A stretch of DNA of 64,000 nucleotides, taken from assembly GCF_900091515.1 (NCBI RefSeq), contig NZ_LT607410.1, positions 4,836,001-4,900,000 on the forward strand, read 5' to 3'. Position 1 is the first letter of the stretch, and the number at the start of each line of letters is the position of its first letter. Position numbers and translations under genes: made by a program. The notes beneath the pieces were generated by a model. That model saw only the letters and a program-made list of their open reading frames with translations, did not search any database and was not told the DNA's origin. Below, one piece after another: positions 36,495-49,473 of the stretch. The stretch is from Micromonospora purpureochromogenes. GTDB lineage: Bacteria > Actinomycetota > Actinomycetes > Mycobacteriales > Micromonosporaceae.

Positions 36495-39400
36495 ATGAGG
36501 CGCACACGGTTAGCGATCGCAAGCGTGTTCACTCTGGTCAGCGCTCTGGCGCTGACCGCACCGGCTGGCGCGCGGCCACCGTCCGACCCGGGCGGCCGCG
36601 ACAGCTTGGAGGTGTACGTCGGCACACTCGACCCGCAACAGCTGGAGAAGCTGCGCGCGGCCGGTGTCGACCTCGGCCACGACCAGCGTGGCACCGACGC
36701 GGGTGGGGCCACCCGGGTGGAGACGGTGCTCAGCAAGCGGGAGGCGGCCCGCCTCGCCGACCAGGGCGTACGGCTGGACGTCAAGAAGGTGCGCGGCAAG
36801 GACGCCTCCCAGGCGCTGCGCGAGCAGGCGGCGGCGGGCTGGGACGCGTTCCGGTCGTACAGCGAGCCGGGCGGCATCCGCGACGAGCTCACCGCGACCG
36901 CTGCGCGCTTCCCGAAGCTGGCGAAGCTGGAGACCATCGGCCGGACCGTCCAGGGCAAGCCGATCCTGGCGGTGAAGGTCACGAAGAACGCGCGGACCGT
37001 GCCGGACGGGCGACGCCCGGCGGTGATCTACGGCAGCGCCCAGCACGCCCGCGAGTGGATCACCCCGGAGATGACCCGCCGCCTGCTGCACCACGTGCTG
37101 GACAACTACGGCACCGACCCGGAGATCACCCGGTTGGTGGACCGCACCGAGCTGTGGTTCCTGCCGGTCGCCAACCCGGACGGCTACGACCACACCTTCA
37201 CCCCGGGCAACCGGTTGTGGCGCAAGAACCTGCGCGACAACGACGGCAACGGCCAGATCACCACCGCCGACGGCGTCGACCTCAACCGCAACTTCAGCTA
37301 CAAGTGGGGGTACGACGACGAGGGCTCCTCGCCGGAGCCGAACAGCGACACCTACCGCGGCCCGGGCCCCAACTCGGAGCCGGAGACGAAGGCGCTCGAC
37401 GCGCTCTTCAAGCGGGTGGGCTTCGAGTTCTTCGTCAACTACCACTCGGCGGCCCAGCTGCTGCTCTACGGCGTCGGCTGGCAGGTCAGCACGCCGACCC
37501 CGGACGACGTCATCTACCAGGCGATGGCCGGCGACGACGCGCACCCGGCGGTGCCCGGCTACGACCCGGACATCTCCGCCGAGCTGTACACCACCAACGG
37601 TGACACCGACTCCCACGCCCAGGTCCGCTACGGCACCCTCGGCTTCACCCCGGAGATGTCCACCTGCCAGACGGCGGCCGCCTCCGACCCGGACGACCAG
37701 TGGCGGCCGGAGGACTGCATCAGCGGGTTCATCTTCCCGGACGACGAGAAGCTGATCTCCGCCGAGGTGGCGAAGAACCTGCCGTTCGCGCTGTCGGTGG
37801 CTAAGTCGGCGGCCGACCCGGACGACCCGGTGTCGGTGGTCGGCCGCAGCACCCCCGACTTCGTGGTCGACTCCTTCGACACCTCCTACGGGCGTACCCA
37901 GCAGGTCACGTCGATCACCCGGCGGGCGCTGAAGGACGTCCGGATGCACTACGTGGTCAACGGCGGCCGTCCGAAGACGGCCAAGGTCCGCGAGTGGCGC
38001 GGCGGCGAGCGGTACGGCGACACGAACGACGACTACTACGCCGATCTGCGCGGCACGGTCACCGGCACGAAGCCGGGTGACCGGGTCGAGGTGTGGTTCA
38101 CCGGGGTCAAGCCGCGCCAGGGCCCGGTGGCCAGCGAGCACTTCACCTACCGGGTACACACCGACATCGGCGGGGACGTGCTGGTGCTCGCCGTGGAGGA
38201 CGTGACCGGGCTCAGCCCGGCGCAGACCGGCGGCGCAGGCGCGAAGTACGCCGACGAGGTGGCCGCGTCGCTGGCCAAGGCGGGCCGCAGCAGCGACGTG
38301 TACGACTTCGACGCGATGGGCCGTAAGGCCCCGCACCCGCTGGGTGTGCTCTCGCACTACCGGGCGGTGGTCTGGGAGACCGGCGACGACACCATCCTGC
38401 GCTCGCCCGGCCAGGTCGGCGGCACCGCCGCCCGCGCGGCGCTCGACACCGAGCTGGCCGTCCGGGACTACCTCAACGAGGGCGGCAAGCTCCTGGTCAG
38501 CGGCAAGTACGCGCTCTTCGCCCAGGCCGCCAACGGCTCGTACGTCTACCAGCCGGACCCGGCGGTGGCGGAGTGCGCCGACCCGGACGACGCCACCTGC
38601 CTGCCGCTGTTGAACGACTTCCAGCAGTACTACCTGGGGGCCTACAACTACGTCAGCGACGGCGGCAGCGACCCGGACGGCACGCCGTACCCGCTGCGCG
38701 GCGCGGACGGGGCCTTCGCCGGCTTCCAGGGGCAGCTCAACGCGGCCGGCTCGGCGGGGAACCAGGACCACACGGCCTCGTTCCTCACCACGTCGAGCTT
38801 CCTGGCCCCGGACCGGTTCCCGCAGTTCGCCAGCTCGGCGGCAGTGGACTGGGCCCGGCCGGGCAGCGCGCCGTTCGACCCCCGCACCGGCGACTGGTAC
38901 CTGTACAGCGGGCGGGCCGACGAGTCGTACAAGCGGCTCACCCGGACCGTCGACCTCACCTCGGCGACCAGCGGGGAGCTGCGCTTCTTCGCCTCGTACG
39001 ACATCGAGCAGAACTGGGACTTCCTGATCGTCGAGGCGCACGAGGTGGGCAGCGACGCCTGGACGACGCTGCCCGACGCCAACGGCCGTACCGGCACCGA
39101 GACCGGCGACAGCTGCGAGTCGGGCTGGGCGGAGACCCTGCACCCGTTCCTCGCCCACTACCAGGGCGCCGACTGCTCTCCCACGGGCAGCACCGGTAGC
39201 TGGAACGCGGCCACCGGCAGCTCCGGCGGCTGGCGGGAGTTCGCCGTCGACCTGTCGGCGTACGCCGGCAAGCAGGTCGAGATCTCCATCTCGTACGTCT
39301 CCGACTGGGGCACCCAGGGCCTGGGTGTGTTCCTGGACGACGCGCGGGTGATCACCGACGGCACGGTCGTCTCGGAGACCTCCTTCGAGACGCCGGACCT

Positions 39401-39611
39401 GGGCGGGTGGACGGTGGCCGGGCCGCCGCCGGGCTCCCCGCCGGGCGGCAACGACTGGGCCCGTAGCCAGCAGGCGTTCACCGAGGGCGCGGCGGTGGTC
39501 ACCGACGACACCGTCTACCTCGGCTTCGGCCTGGAGGGGCTGGCCCCGGCGGTCCGCGACGACCTGGTCGCCCGGTCGCTGGCCCACCTGAGCGGACGGC
39601 CACGCCGCTAG
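36495..39611 (+). CDS. Secreted M14 zinc carboxypeptidase with large C-terminal region
   Basis: 1038 residues. AGGAGG lies four bases before ATG 36495. A signal peptide ends near PAGA-R (after residue 26). The peptidase domain (about 110-480) has zinc ligands H184 and E187 in SAQHAREWITPE and H317 in NYHSAAQ, and the catalytic glutamate E387 in FTPEMST. The next about 550 residues include an immune-inhibitor-A-like stretch (LRFFASYDIEQNWDFLIVEAHE) and two beta-rich modules ending with GWTVAGPPPGSPPGGNDW. It removes C-terminal residues from extracellular peptides. No sortase or anchor is seen, so it is probably released. Confidence 0.92.
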   Translation: MRRTRLAIASVFTLVSALALTAPAGARPPSDPGGRDSLEVYVGTLDPQQLEKLRAAGVDLGHDQRGTDAGGATRVETVLSKREAARLADQGVRLDVKKVRGKDASQALREQAAAGWDAFRSYSEPGGIRDELTATAARFPKLAKLETIGRTVQGKPILAVKVTKNARTVPDGRRPAVIYGSAQHAREWITPEMTRRLLHHVLDNYGTDPEITRLVDRTELWFLPVANPDGYDHTFTPGNRLWRKNLRDNDGNGQITTADGVDLNRNFSYKWGYDDEGSSPEPNSDTYRGPGPNSEPETKALDALFKRVGFEFFVNYHSAAQLLLYGVGWQVSTPTPDDVIYQAMAGDDAHPAVPGYDPDISAELYTTNGDTDSHAQVRYGTLGFTPEMSTCQTAAASDPDDQWRPEDCISGFIFPDDEKLISAEVAKNLPFALSVAKSAADPDDPVSVVGRSTPDFVVDSFDTSYGRTQQVTSITRRALKDVRMHYVVNGGRPKTAKVREWRGGERYGDTNDDYYADLRGTVTGTKPGDRVEVWFTGVKPRQGPVASEHFTYRVHTDIGGDVLVLAVEDVTGLSPAQTGGAGAKYADEVAASLAKAGRSSDVYDFDAMGRKAPHPLGVLSHYRAVVWETGDDTILRSPGQVGGTAARAALDTELAVRDYLNEGGKLLVSGKYALFAQAANGSYVYQPDPAVAECADPDDATCLPLLNDFQQYYLGAYNYVSDGGSDPDGTPYPLRGADGAFAGFQGQLNAAGSAGNQDHTASFLTTSSFLAPDRFPQFASSAAVDWARPGSAPFDPRTGDWYLYSGRADESYKRLTRTVDLTSATSGELRFFASYDIEQNWDFLIVEAHEVGSDAWTTLPDANGRTGTETGDSCESGWAETLHPFLAHYQGADCSPTGSTGSWNAATGSSGGWREFAVDLSAYAGKQVEISISYVSDWGTQGLGVFLDDARVITDGTVVSETSFETPDLGGWTVAGPPPGSPPGGNDWARSQQAFTEGAAVVTDDTVYLGFGLEGLAPAVRDDLVARSLAHLSGRPRR

Positions 39612-39621
39612 CGGACGCGGA

Positions 39622-39650
39622 TGCGGCGGCGGGCTCCCACCGCCGCCGCA
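39622..39650. terminator. Hairpin after the M14 peptidase gene
   Basis: An 11-base perfect stem TGCGGCGGCGG/CCGCCGCCGCA with a seven-base loop begins 10 bases after the stop codon. There is no T-run. Confidence 0.65.
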
Positions 39651-39699
39651 CCTGTCCGTACGGCTGCCGGACCGTCCGTCCGTGTGATGAGCTGTACCG

Positions 39700-40629
39700 G
39701 TGGCGGGGTACGTGTTCGGTCTGGTGCTGCATCCCACCCGGGACGTCTCCGCGGTCGTGGAGATCGTCGAACGGTGGGCGGTCCGGCACGGCAAGAGCCT
39801 CGCCGTGCGCGCCGAGGACCGGCAGCGGGTGCCGTCGTCGGTGGAGCTGGTGCCGGCGGCGGAGCTGGCGCACCGGTCGGACGCGTTGATCAGCATCGGC
39901 GGGGACGGCACCATGCTCGGTGCCCTGCGCCTGGCCGTGCGGGACCCGAAGCCGGTGCTCGGGGTGCACCTGGGCAAGCTCGGCTTCCTCGTCGAGGTCG
40001 AGCCGCCGGATCTGCCCCGGGCGCTGGACCGGCTGGTCGCCCACGACTTCACCGTCGAGTCACGCGCCTGCCTGGCCTGCGACGTGTGCGGGGACGACGT
40101 GGTGGCGTTCAACGACATCGCCCTCGTCCGCCATCCGGGTTCCGGCTTCGTCACCGCCACCCTCGCCGTCGACGGGCAGCGGTACGGCTACTACCGCTGC
40201 GACGCGCTGGTGATCAGCACGCCGACCGGCTCGACGGCGTACAGCTACGCGGCGGGCGGGCCGCTGATCTCGCCGGCGACGCAGGCCGTGGTGGTGACGC
40301 CGTCAGCGCCGATGGCCGGCATCTCGCGGTCGGTGGTGCTCTCCTCCGACGAGACCATCCGGCTGGAGCTGCTGCCCGACTCGGCGCCGGTGGCCGTGGA
40401 GATGGACGGCGTGATCATCCGGGACGGCTCGACCGAGGGTGCGGTGCACGTGCGGTACCAGCAGAACGCCGGCCTGGTGGTTCGCCTCGACCCGCGCCGC
40501 TACGCCGAACGCAACCAGCTCAAGCTCAGCCTGCTGGACCTGCCGCTGCTGCCCGAGCAGCTGCGCGAGCTGCTGCCGGACGGGATGCGAAAGCAGTTGA
40601 CCCGCCGCGAGCTGCCCCCGCCGCGCTGA
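39700..40629 (+). CDS. nadK: NAD(+) kinase
   Basis: 309 residues from GTG. Signature GGDGTMLGALRLA (about 67-79), the substrate motif FNDIALVRHPGSGF, and the conserved STPTGSTAYSYAAGGPLISP; PMAGISRSVVLSS follows. It phosphorylates NAD to NADP with ATP. Actinobacterial nadK often sits with recN and tlyA, which are absent, so this may be a second paralogue. It is convergent with pgm, twelve bases apart. A TG-type -10 (TGAGCT) six bases before the GTG suggests a leaderless message, weakly. Confidence 0.92.
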   Translation: MAGYVFGLVLHPTRDVSAVVEIVERWAVRHGKSLAVRAEDRQRVPSSVELVPAAELAHRSDALISIGGDGTMLGALRLAVRDPKPVLGVHLGKLGFLVEVEPPDLPRALDRLVAHDFTVESRACLACDVCGDDVVAFNDIALVRHPGSGFVTATLAVDGQRYGYYRCDALVISTPTGSTAYSYAAGGPLISPATQAVVVTPSAPMAGISRSVVLSSDETIRLELLPDSAPVAVEMDGVIIRDGSTEGAVHVRYQQNAGLVVRLDPRRYAERNQLKLSLLDLPLLPEQLRELLPDGMRKQLTRRELPPPR

Positions 40630-40641
40630 CCGCCCCCCGGC

Positions 40642-42285
<1,644 letters not shown>

Positions 42286-42354
42286 TGCTGCAACCTCCAA
42301 GGGCGGTACTCCGACGCTCATTGCTTCCCGGCCACGGCCGGGATCACACCTGGT

Positions 42355-43587
42355 TCACGGCTCGACGCGCTGGCCCTTGCCGATCACCACGATGCCGTTG
42401 TCGGAGACGGTGTAGCGCTGCCGGTCCTTCTCCAGGTCGACGCCGATCTCCGCGCCCTCGGGGACGAAGACGTTCTTGTCCAGGATGGCCCGGCGGACCA
42501 CGGCGTGCCGGCCGATCTCGACGCCCTCCATCAGCACCGCGCCGTCGACGTGCGCCCAGGAGTGGACCTTGACCTTCGGCGACACGATCGAGTTCTCCAC
42601 CAGCGAGCCGGAGATCACCGCGCCGGGCGAGACCATCGAGCCGACCGCCCGGCCGACCCGCTCGCCCCACTGGTGGACGAACTTCGCCGGCGGGTACGGC
42701 GGCTGGTTGCTGTAGATCGGCCAGTCGAAGTTGTAGAGGTTGAACACCGGGTGCACGTTGATCAGGTCCATGTGGGCGTCGTAGAAGGAGTCCAGCGTCC
42801 CCACGTCCCGCCAGTAGCCGCGGTCCCGGTCGGTGCTGCCCGGCAGCTCGTTGTCCTTGAAGTCGTAGACGTTGGCCTCGCCCCGCTCCACCAGCATCGG
42901 GATGATGCTGCCGCCCATGTCGTGCTTGCTGGTCTTGTCCTCCGCGTCCCGCTCGACCGCCTCGCAGAGGGCGCCGGTGCTGAACACGTAGTTGCCCATC
43001 GAGGCGTAGACCTGGTCCGGGGCGTCGAGGAGGCCGACCGCGTCGGTGGGCTTCTCGCGGAACGCCCGGATCCGCCGGCCGTCCTCGCCGACCTCGATCA
43101 CCCCGAACTGGTCGGCCATCGACAGCGGCTGCCGGATGCCGGCCACGGTCACCCCGGCGCCGGAGGCGATGTGGTCGTCCACCATCTGCCGGGGGTCCAT
43201 CCGGTAGATGTGGTCGGCCCCGAAGACGATCACGTAGTCGGGCTGCTCGTCGTTGATCAGGTTGAAGCTCTGGTAGATCGCGTCGGCGGACCCGGCGAAC
43301 CACCACGGGCCGCGGCGCTGCTGCGCCGGCACCGGCGTGACGTAGTTGCCGAGCATCGTCGACATCCGCCAGGTCTGGGTGATGTGCCGGTCCAGCGAGT
43401 GGGACTTGTACTGGGTCAGCACGACGATCTTGAGAAAGCCCGCGTTCGCCAGGTTGGACAGGACGAAGTCGACCATGCGGTACATCCCGCCGAACGGGAC
43501 GGCCGGCTTGGCCCGGTCCGCGGTGAGCGGCATCAGGCGCTTGCCTTCTCCGCCGGCCAGGACGATCGCGAGCACCTTGGCAGCCAT
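42355..43587 (-). CDS. glgC: Glucose-1-phosphate adenylyltransferase
   Basis: 410 residues. The nucleotide-binding block [25 protein letters not shown] is complete in part, with [10 protein letters not shown], the substrate lysine region FREKPTDA and [15 protein letters not shown], and a left-handed beta-helix end. It makes ADP-glucose from glucose-1-phosphate and ATP. The gene is divergent from glgM; TAGCGT on the minus strand lies exactly six bases before the ATG, so it should be leaderless. pgm follows in the same operon. Confidence 0.96.
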   Translation of the reverse strand: MAAKVLAIVLAGGEGKRLMPLTADRAKPAVPFGGMYRMVDFVLSNLANAGFLKIVVLTQYKSHSLDRHITQTWRMSTMLGNYVTPVPAQQRRGPWWFAGSADAIYQSFNLINDEQPDYVIVFGADHIYRMDPRQMVDDHIASGAGVTVAGIRQPLSMADQFGVIEVGEDGRRIRAFREKPTDAVGLLDAPDQVYASMGNYVFSTGALCEAVERDAEDKTSKHDMGGSIIPMLVERGEANVYDFKDNELPGSTDRDRGYWRDVGTLDSFYDAHMDLINVHPVFNLYNFDWPIYSNQPPYPPAKFVHQWGERVGRAVGSMVSPGAVISGSLVENSIVSPKVKVHSWAHVDGAVLMEGVEIGRHAVVRRAILDKNVFVPEGAEIGVDLEKDRQRYTVSDNGIVVIGKGQRVEP

Positions 43588-43593
43588 GTACCG

Positions 43594-43599
43594 ACGCTA
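43594..43599 (-). promoter_or_regulatory. -10 element (TAGCGT), leaderless start of glgC
   Basis: TAGCGT is separated by six bases from the glgC ATG at 43587. No Shine-Dalgarno sequence lies between. Confidence 0.55.
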
Positions 43600-43645
43600 T
43601 CCATCCGGCTGCCACTTCACCACTCGTACGGGCACAGTTCTGCAC

Positions 43646-43651
43646 TAGGGT
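43646..43651 (+). promoter_or_regulatory. -10 element (TAGGGT) of glgM
   Basis: TAGGGT lies eight bases upstream of the glgM ATG at 43660. With the opposite -10 for glgC, the two divergent promoters sit within 72 bases. Confidence 0.45.
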
Positions 43652-43659
43652 GCGGGGGC

Positions 43660-44868
43660 ATGACGGAATCGGCACGGCTGCGCGTGGATCTGCTGACCCG
43701 GGAGTACCCGCCCGAGGTGTACGGCGGCGCCGGGGTGCACGTCGAGTACCTCGCCCGTGAGCTGCGCCGACTCGCCGACGTACGGGTGCACTGCTTCGGC
43801 GCGGCGCGCACCGAGCCGGGCGTCACCGCGTACGCCGAACCGGCCGGCCTGACCGGCGCGAACGCCGCGCTGCGCACCATGGGCGTCGACCTGGAGATGG
43901 CCGCGGGCTGCGCCGGCACCGACGTGGTGCACAGCCACACCTGGTACGCCAACCTGGCCGGGCACACCGCGAAGCTGCTGCACGGCGTGCCGCACGTGGT
44001 GACCGCGCACAGCCTGGAGCCGCTGCGGCCGTGGAAGGCCGAACAGCTCGGCGGCGGGTACGCGCTCTCGTCCTGGTGCGAGCGCACGGCGGTGGAGGCG
44101 GCCGACGCGATCATCGCGGTCAGCGCGGGGATGCGCCGCGACGTCCTCACCGCGTACCCGGAGGTGAACCCGGACCGGGTCCGCGTGGTCTACAACGGCA
44201 TCGACACCGCCCAGTACGCCCCGGACACCGGCACCGACGTCGTCGACCGGCTCGGCATCGACCCGTCCCGCCCCAGCGTGGTCTACGTCGGCCGGATCAC
44301 CCGGCAGAAGGGACTGCCCTACCTGCTGCGCGCGGCCCGGGAACTGCCCGCCGACACCCAGCTGGTGCTGCTCGCCGGCGCCCCCGACACCCCGGAGATC
44401 GCTGCTGAGGTCGAGGGCCTGGTCGGCGAGCTGCGGGCCAACCGCTCCGGGGTGGTCTGGGTGGCCGAGATGCTGCCCAAGCACGAGGTGATCCAGGTGC
44501 TCACGCACGCGACGATCTTCGTCTGCCCGTCCGTCTACGAGCCGATGGGAATCGTCAACCTGGAGGCGATGGCCTGCGAGACGGCCGTGGTGGCGACCGC
44601 CACCGGCGGCATCCCCGAGGTGGTCGCCGACGGCGAGACCGGGCTGCTGGTGCCGATCGAGCAGGCCGGCGACGGCTCCGGCCGGCCGCTGGAGCCGGCG
44701 CGGTTCGTGGCCGACCTGGCCGCCCGGATCAACGAGGTGCTGGCCGACCCGGCGCGCGCCGCCGAACTCGGCCGGGCCGGGCGACGGCGGGCGGTGGAGC
44801 ACTTCTCCTGGGACGCCGTCGCGGCCCGCACCATGGAGGTGTACCGGTCGGTGGGCGCCGCAGGCTGA
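43660..44868 (+). CDS. glgM: GlgA/GlgM-type glycosyltransferase (maltose-1-phosphate synthase)
   Basis: 402 residues. GT4/GT5-like motifs are REYPPEVYGGAGVHVEYL, HSHTWYANLAGH, VYNGIDTAQYAP, YVGRITRQKGLPYLL and CPSVYEPMGIVNLEAMA. The short actinobacterial form, about 400 residues and with GT4-like features, is the type shown in Mycobacterium (Rv1212c) to join ADP-glucose and glucose-1-phosphate to alpha-maltose-1-phosphate; older annotation is glycogen synthase GlgA. The glgC-glgM divergent pair has the same order as Rv1213-Rv1212c. Its product is the substrate of GlgE, encoded next. Confidence 0.9.
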   Translation: MTESARLRVDLLTREYPPEVYGGAGVHVEYLARELRRLADVRVHCFGAARTEPGVTAYAEPAGLTGANAALRTMGVDLEMAAGCAGTDVVHSHTWYANLAGHTAKLLHGVPHVVTAHSLEPLRPWKAEQLGGGYALSSWCERTAVEAADAIIAVSAGMRRDVLTAYPEVNPDRVRVVYNGIDTAQYAPDTGTDVVDRLGIDPSRPSVVYVGRITRQKGLPYLLRAARELPADTQLVLLAGAPDTPEIAAEVEGLVGELRANRSGVVWVAEMLPKHEVIQVLTHATIFVCPSVYEPMGIVNLEAMACETAVVATATGGIPEVVADGETGLLVPIEQAGDGSGRPLEPARFVADLAARINEVLADPARAAELGRAGRRRAVEHFSWDAVAARTMEVYRSVGAAG

Positions 44869-44894
44869 CCCGAGCGCGAAGCGATCTCGCGCAG

Positions 44895-44900
44895 TAGGTT
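44895..44900 (+). promoter_or_regulatory. -10 element (TAGGTT), leaderless start of glgE
   Basis: TAGGTT ends six bases before GTG 44907, so glgE-glgB may have its own promoter in addition to read-through from glgM. Confidence 0.5.
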
Positions 44901-44906
44901 GACGGG

Positions 44907-46987
44907 GTGAGCGGACGGTTCCCGATCGAAGACGTCTCCCCCGTCGTCGCCTGCGGTCGCTACCCGGCCAAGGCGGTGGTCGGCGAGGTGGTGCCCGTGT
45001 CGGCCCGCGCCTACCGGGAGGGGCACGACGCGCTCGGCTGCAACGTGGTCTGGCTCGGCCCGGACGGCGCGGCGCGACCCTTCACCCGGATGCGCCCCGG
45101 CGAGCCGGGCCAGGACACCTGGCACGCCACCATCCGGCCCGACGCGGTCGGCGACTGGGTCTTCACCGTCGAGGCGTTCGGAGACCCTTACCTCACCTGG
45201 CAGAATGCGGTGACCAAGAAGATCGCCGCCGGGCAGGGGCCGGCGGAGCTGGCCAACGACCTCGCCGAGGGCGTCCGCGTGCTGACGGCGGCGGCCGAGC
45301 TGGTGCCCGCCGTCGAGGTCGTGCGGGTGAAGGCCGCCGTGGCCGCGCTGCGCGACACCGAGCTGGACCTGCCCCGCCGGGTCGCCCCGGCCCTGGAGCT
45401 GGCCGACCTGCTCTGGGAGCACCCGGTGCGCGAGCTGGTCACCACCGGCGAGGAGCACCGGCTCTGGGTGGACCGCCCCCGCGCGCTCTTCTCCGCCTGG
45501 TACGAGTTCTTCCCCCGCTCCGAGGGCGCGATCCCGGCCACCGTCGACGCCCCGGCCCGCTCGGGCACCTTCGGCACCGCGATGGAGCGGCTGCCGGGCG
45601 TGGCGGCGATGGGCTTCGACGTGCTCTACCTGCCGCCGATCCACCCGATCGGCCGGGTCAACCGCAAGGGCCCCAACAACTCGCTGACCGCCGGGCCCGA
45701 CGACGTGGGCTCGCCGTGGGCGATCGGCGCCGCCGAGGGCGGCCACGACGCCATCCACCCCGACCTGGGTACGCCGGAGGACTTCCGCGACTTCGTCGCG
45801 GCCGCCGCCGAGCAGGGCCTGGAGGTGGCGATGGACCTGGCGTTGCAGTGCGCGCCGGACCACCCCTGGGTGACCGAGCACCCGGAGTGGTTCACCACCC
45901 GGGCCGACGGCAGCATCGCGTACGCGGAGAACCCGCCGAAGAAGTACCAGGACATCTACCCGCTGAACTTCGACAACGACCCGGAGGGGATCCGGGCCGA
46001 GGTGTTGCGGGTGGTGCTGCACTGGGTCGGCGAGGGGATCCGGATCTTCCGGGTGGACAACCCGCACACCAAGCCGTTCGACTTCTGGCACTGGTTGATC
46101 GCCGAGGTCAAGAAGGTCGACCCGGACGTGCTCTTCCTCGCCGAGGCGTTCACCCGACCGGCCATCATGCACGGGTTGGGCAAGATCGGCTTCACCCAGT
46201 CGTACACGTACTTCACCTGGCGCACCTCGGCGGCGGAGATGCGGGCGTACTGCGAGGAGCTGGTCGCCGCGGCCGACTACATGCGACCGAACTTCTGGCC
46301 CAACACCCCGGACATCCTGCACTCCTCGTTGCAGCACGGCGGCCCGCCGATGTTCAAGATCCGGGCGGTGCTGGCCGCGCTGCTCTCCCCCTCCTGGGGC
46401 GTGTACGCCGGGTTCGAGCTCTTCGAGCACGTCGCCCGCCCCGGCGCCGAGGAGTACCTGGACAACGAGAAGTACGAGCTGCGCCCCCGGGACTGGGCCG
46501 GCGCGCAGGCGCAGGGCCGCTCGCTGGCGCCGTTCATCGCCACCCTCAACCGGGTACGCCGGGACAACCCGGCCCTGCACCAGCTGCGCAACCTGCGCTT
46601 CCACGACATCGACAACCCGGCGCTGCTCTGCTGGTCCAAACACGACCCGGACAGCGGCAACACCGTCATCGTGGTCTGCTCGTTCGACTCCCGCACCGTG
46701 CAGTGGGGCAACACCACCCTCGACATGCCCGCCCTCGGCCTCGACTGGCACGAGCGGTTCACCGTCCACGACGAGCTGACCGGCGCCAGCTACGAGTGGG
46801 GGCAGCGCAACGCCGTCCGCCTCGACCCGTATCTTCAGCCCGCGCACGTGTTGACGGTGCGCCGCCCGGCCGCTGCGGCCGCAGCGGAGCCCACCGGGCA
46901 CGCCCCGGCCGACCTCACCGTCGCCGACGTGCCGACCGACCTTTCGGGCGGCACCGCCCCGACCGCTCCCGCCCCGGAGGACGCGCG

Positions 46988-47000
<13 letters not shown>
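44907..47000 (+). CDS. glgE: Alpha-1,4-glucan:maltose-1-phosphate maltosyltransferase
   Basis: 697 residues from GTG. N-terminal beta domain ([19 protein letters not shown]), then a GH13_3 barrel with [19 protein letters not shown], the nucleophile aspartate in [18 protein letters not shown] and the catalytic glutamate in [12 protein letters not shown]. GlgE extends linear alpha-1,4-glucan by maltosyl units from maltose-1-phosphate. The last about 50 residues are Ala/Pro-rich. It overlaps glgB by 13 bases. treS and mak/pep2, which usually accompany it in Streptomyces, are not in the window. Confidence 0.96.
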
Positions 47001-49090
<2,090 letters not shown>

Positions 49091-49100
49091 TCGGGCTGGT

Positions 49101-49230
49101 CCCGGGTCGCGGGCCGCTTGGCCGGTCCGCGGGCCGGTTGGCCGGCTCGCGGGCCGGTTGGTCAGGTCGCGGGCCGGTTGGTCAGGTCGCGGGCCGGTTG
49201 GTCAGGTCGCGGGCCGGTTGGTCAGGTCGC
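49101..49230 (+). repeat. 20-bp tandem repeat, intergenic
   Basis: Six and a half head-to-tail units of 20 bases. The last three full units (49161-49220) are identical, GTCAGGTCGCGGGCCGGTTG, with a half unit to 49230; the first three are diverged. There are no spacers, so it is not a CRISPR. The intergenic from 49091 to 49473 (383 bases) holds this repeat, the palindrome at 49252-49303 and the promoter region of the next gene; no gene was found in it. Confidence 0.9.
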
Positions 49231-49251
49231 CGTCGGGGAGACATGGTCGTG

Positions 49252-49303
49252 GTGAGCGATATACCTGTGAGTCATAAATATGCCTCAGAGTCATATCGCT
49301 CAC
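49252..49303. promoter_or_regulatory. 52-bp palindrome built of four 11-bp half-sites
   Basis: Half-sites GTGAGCGATAT (49252-49262), GTGAGTCATAA (49267-49277), and on the minus strand CTGAGGCATAT (49278-49288) and GTGAGCGATAT (49293-49303). The two outer pairs are spaced by four bases, giving exact mirror symmetry around 49277/49278; 21 of 26 positions pair. It is A+T-rich compared with surroundings and 170 bases upstream of the secreted repeat-protein gene. It may be a multi-site operator or a dispersed palindromic element. Confidence 0.7.
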
Positions 49304-49473
49304 TGGAACATCGACCAGCCATGCACTACCGGCAGTAGCCGGCAACACCCCAACTCTCACCCTCCGTCGAACTTTGCGTCGTCGCCGTGCCGCGACGTGA
49401 ACCGTCTCCGCAGTCGCCGCCGTATCCCGCATCGGATGCCGGATACCCGTGACGACGAGGCGGAGGAGCTTCG

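Noticed and set aside
49101..49230. CRISPR-like array
   Set aside because: Units are head-to-tail without spacers and no cas genes are present.
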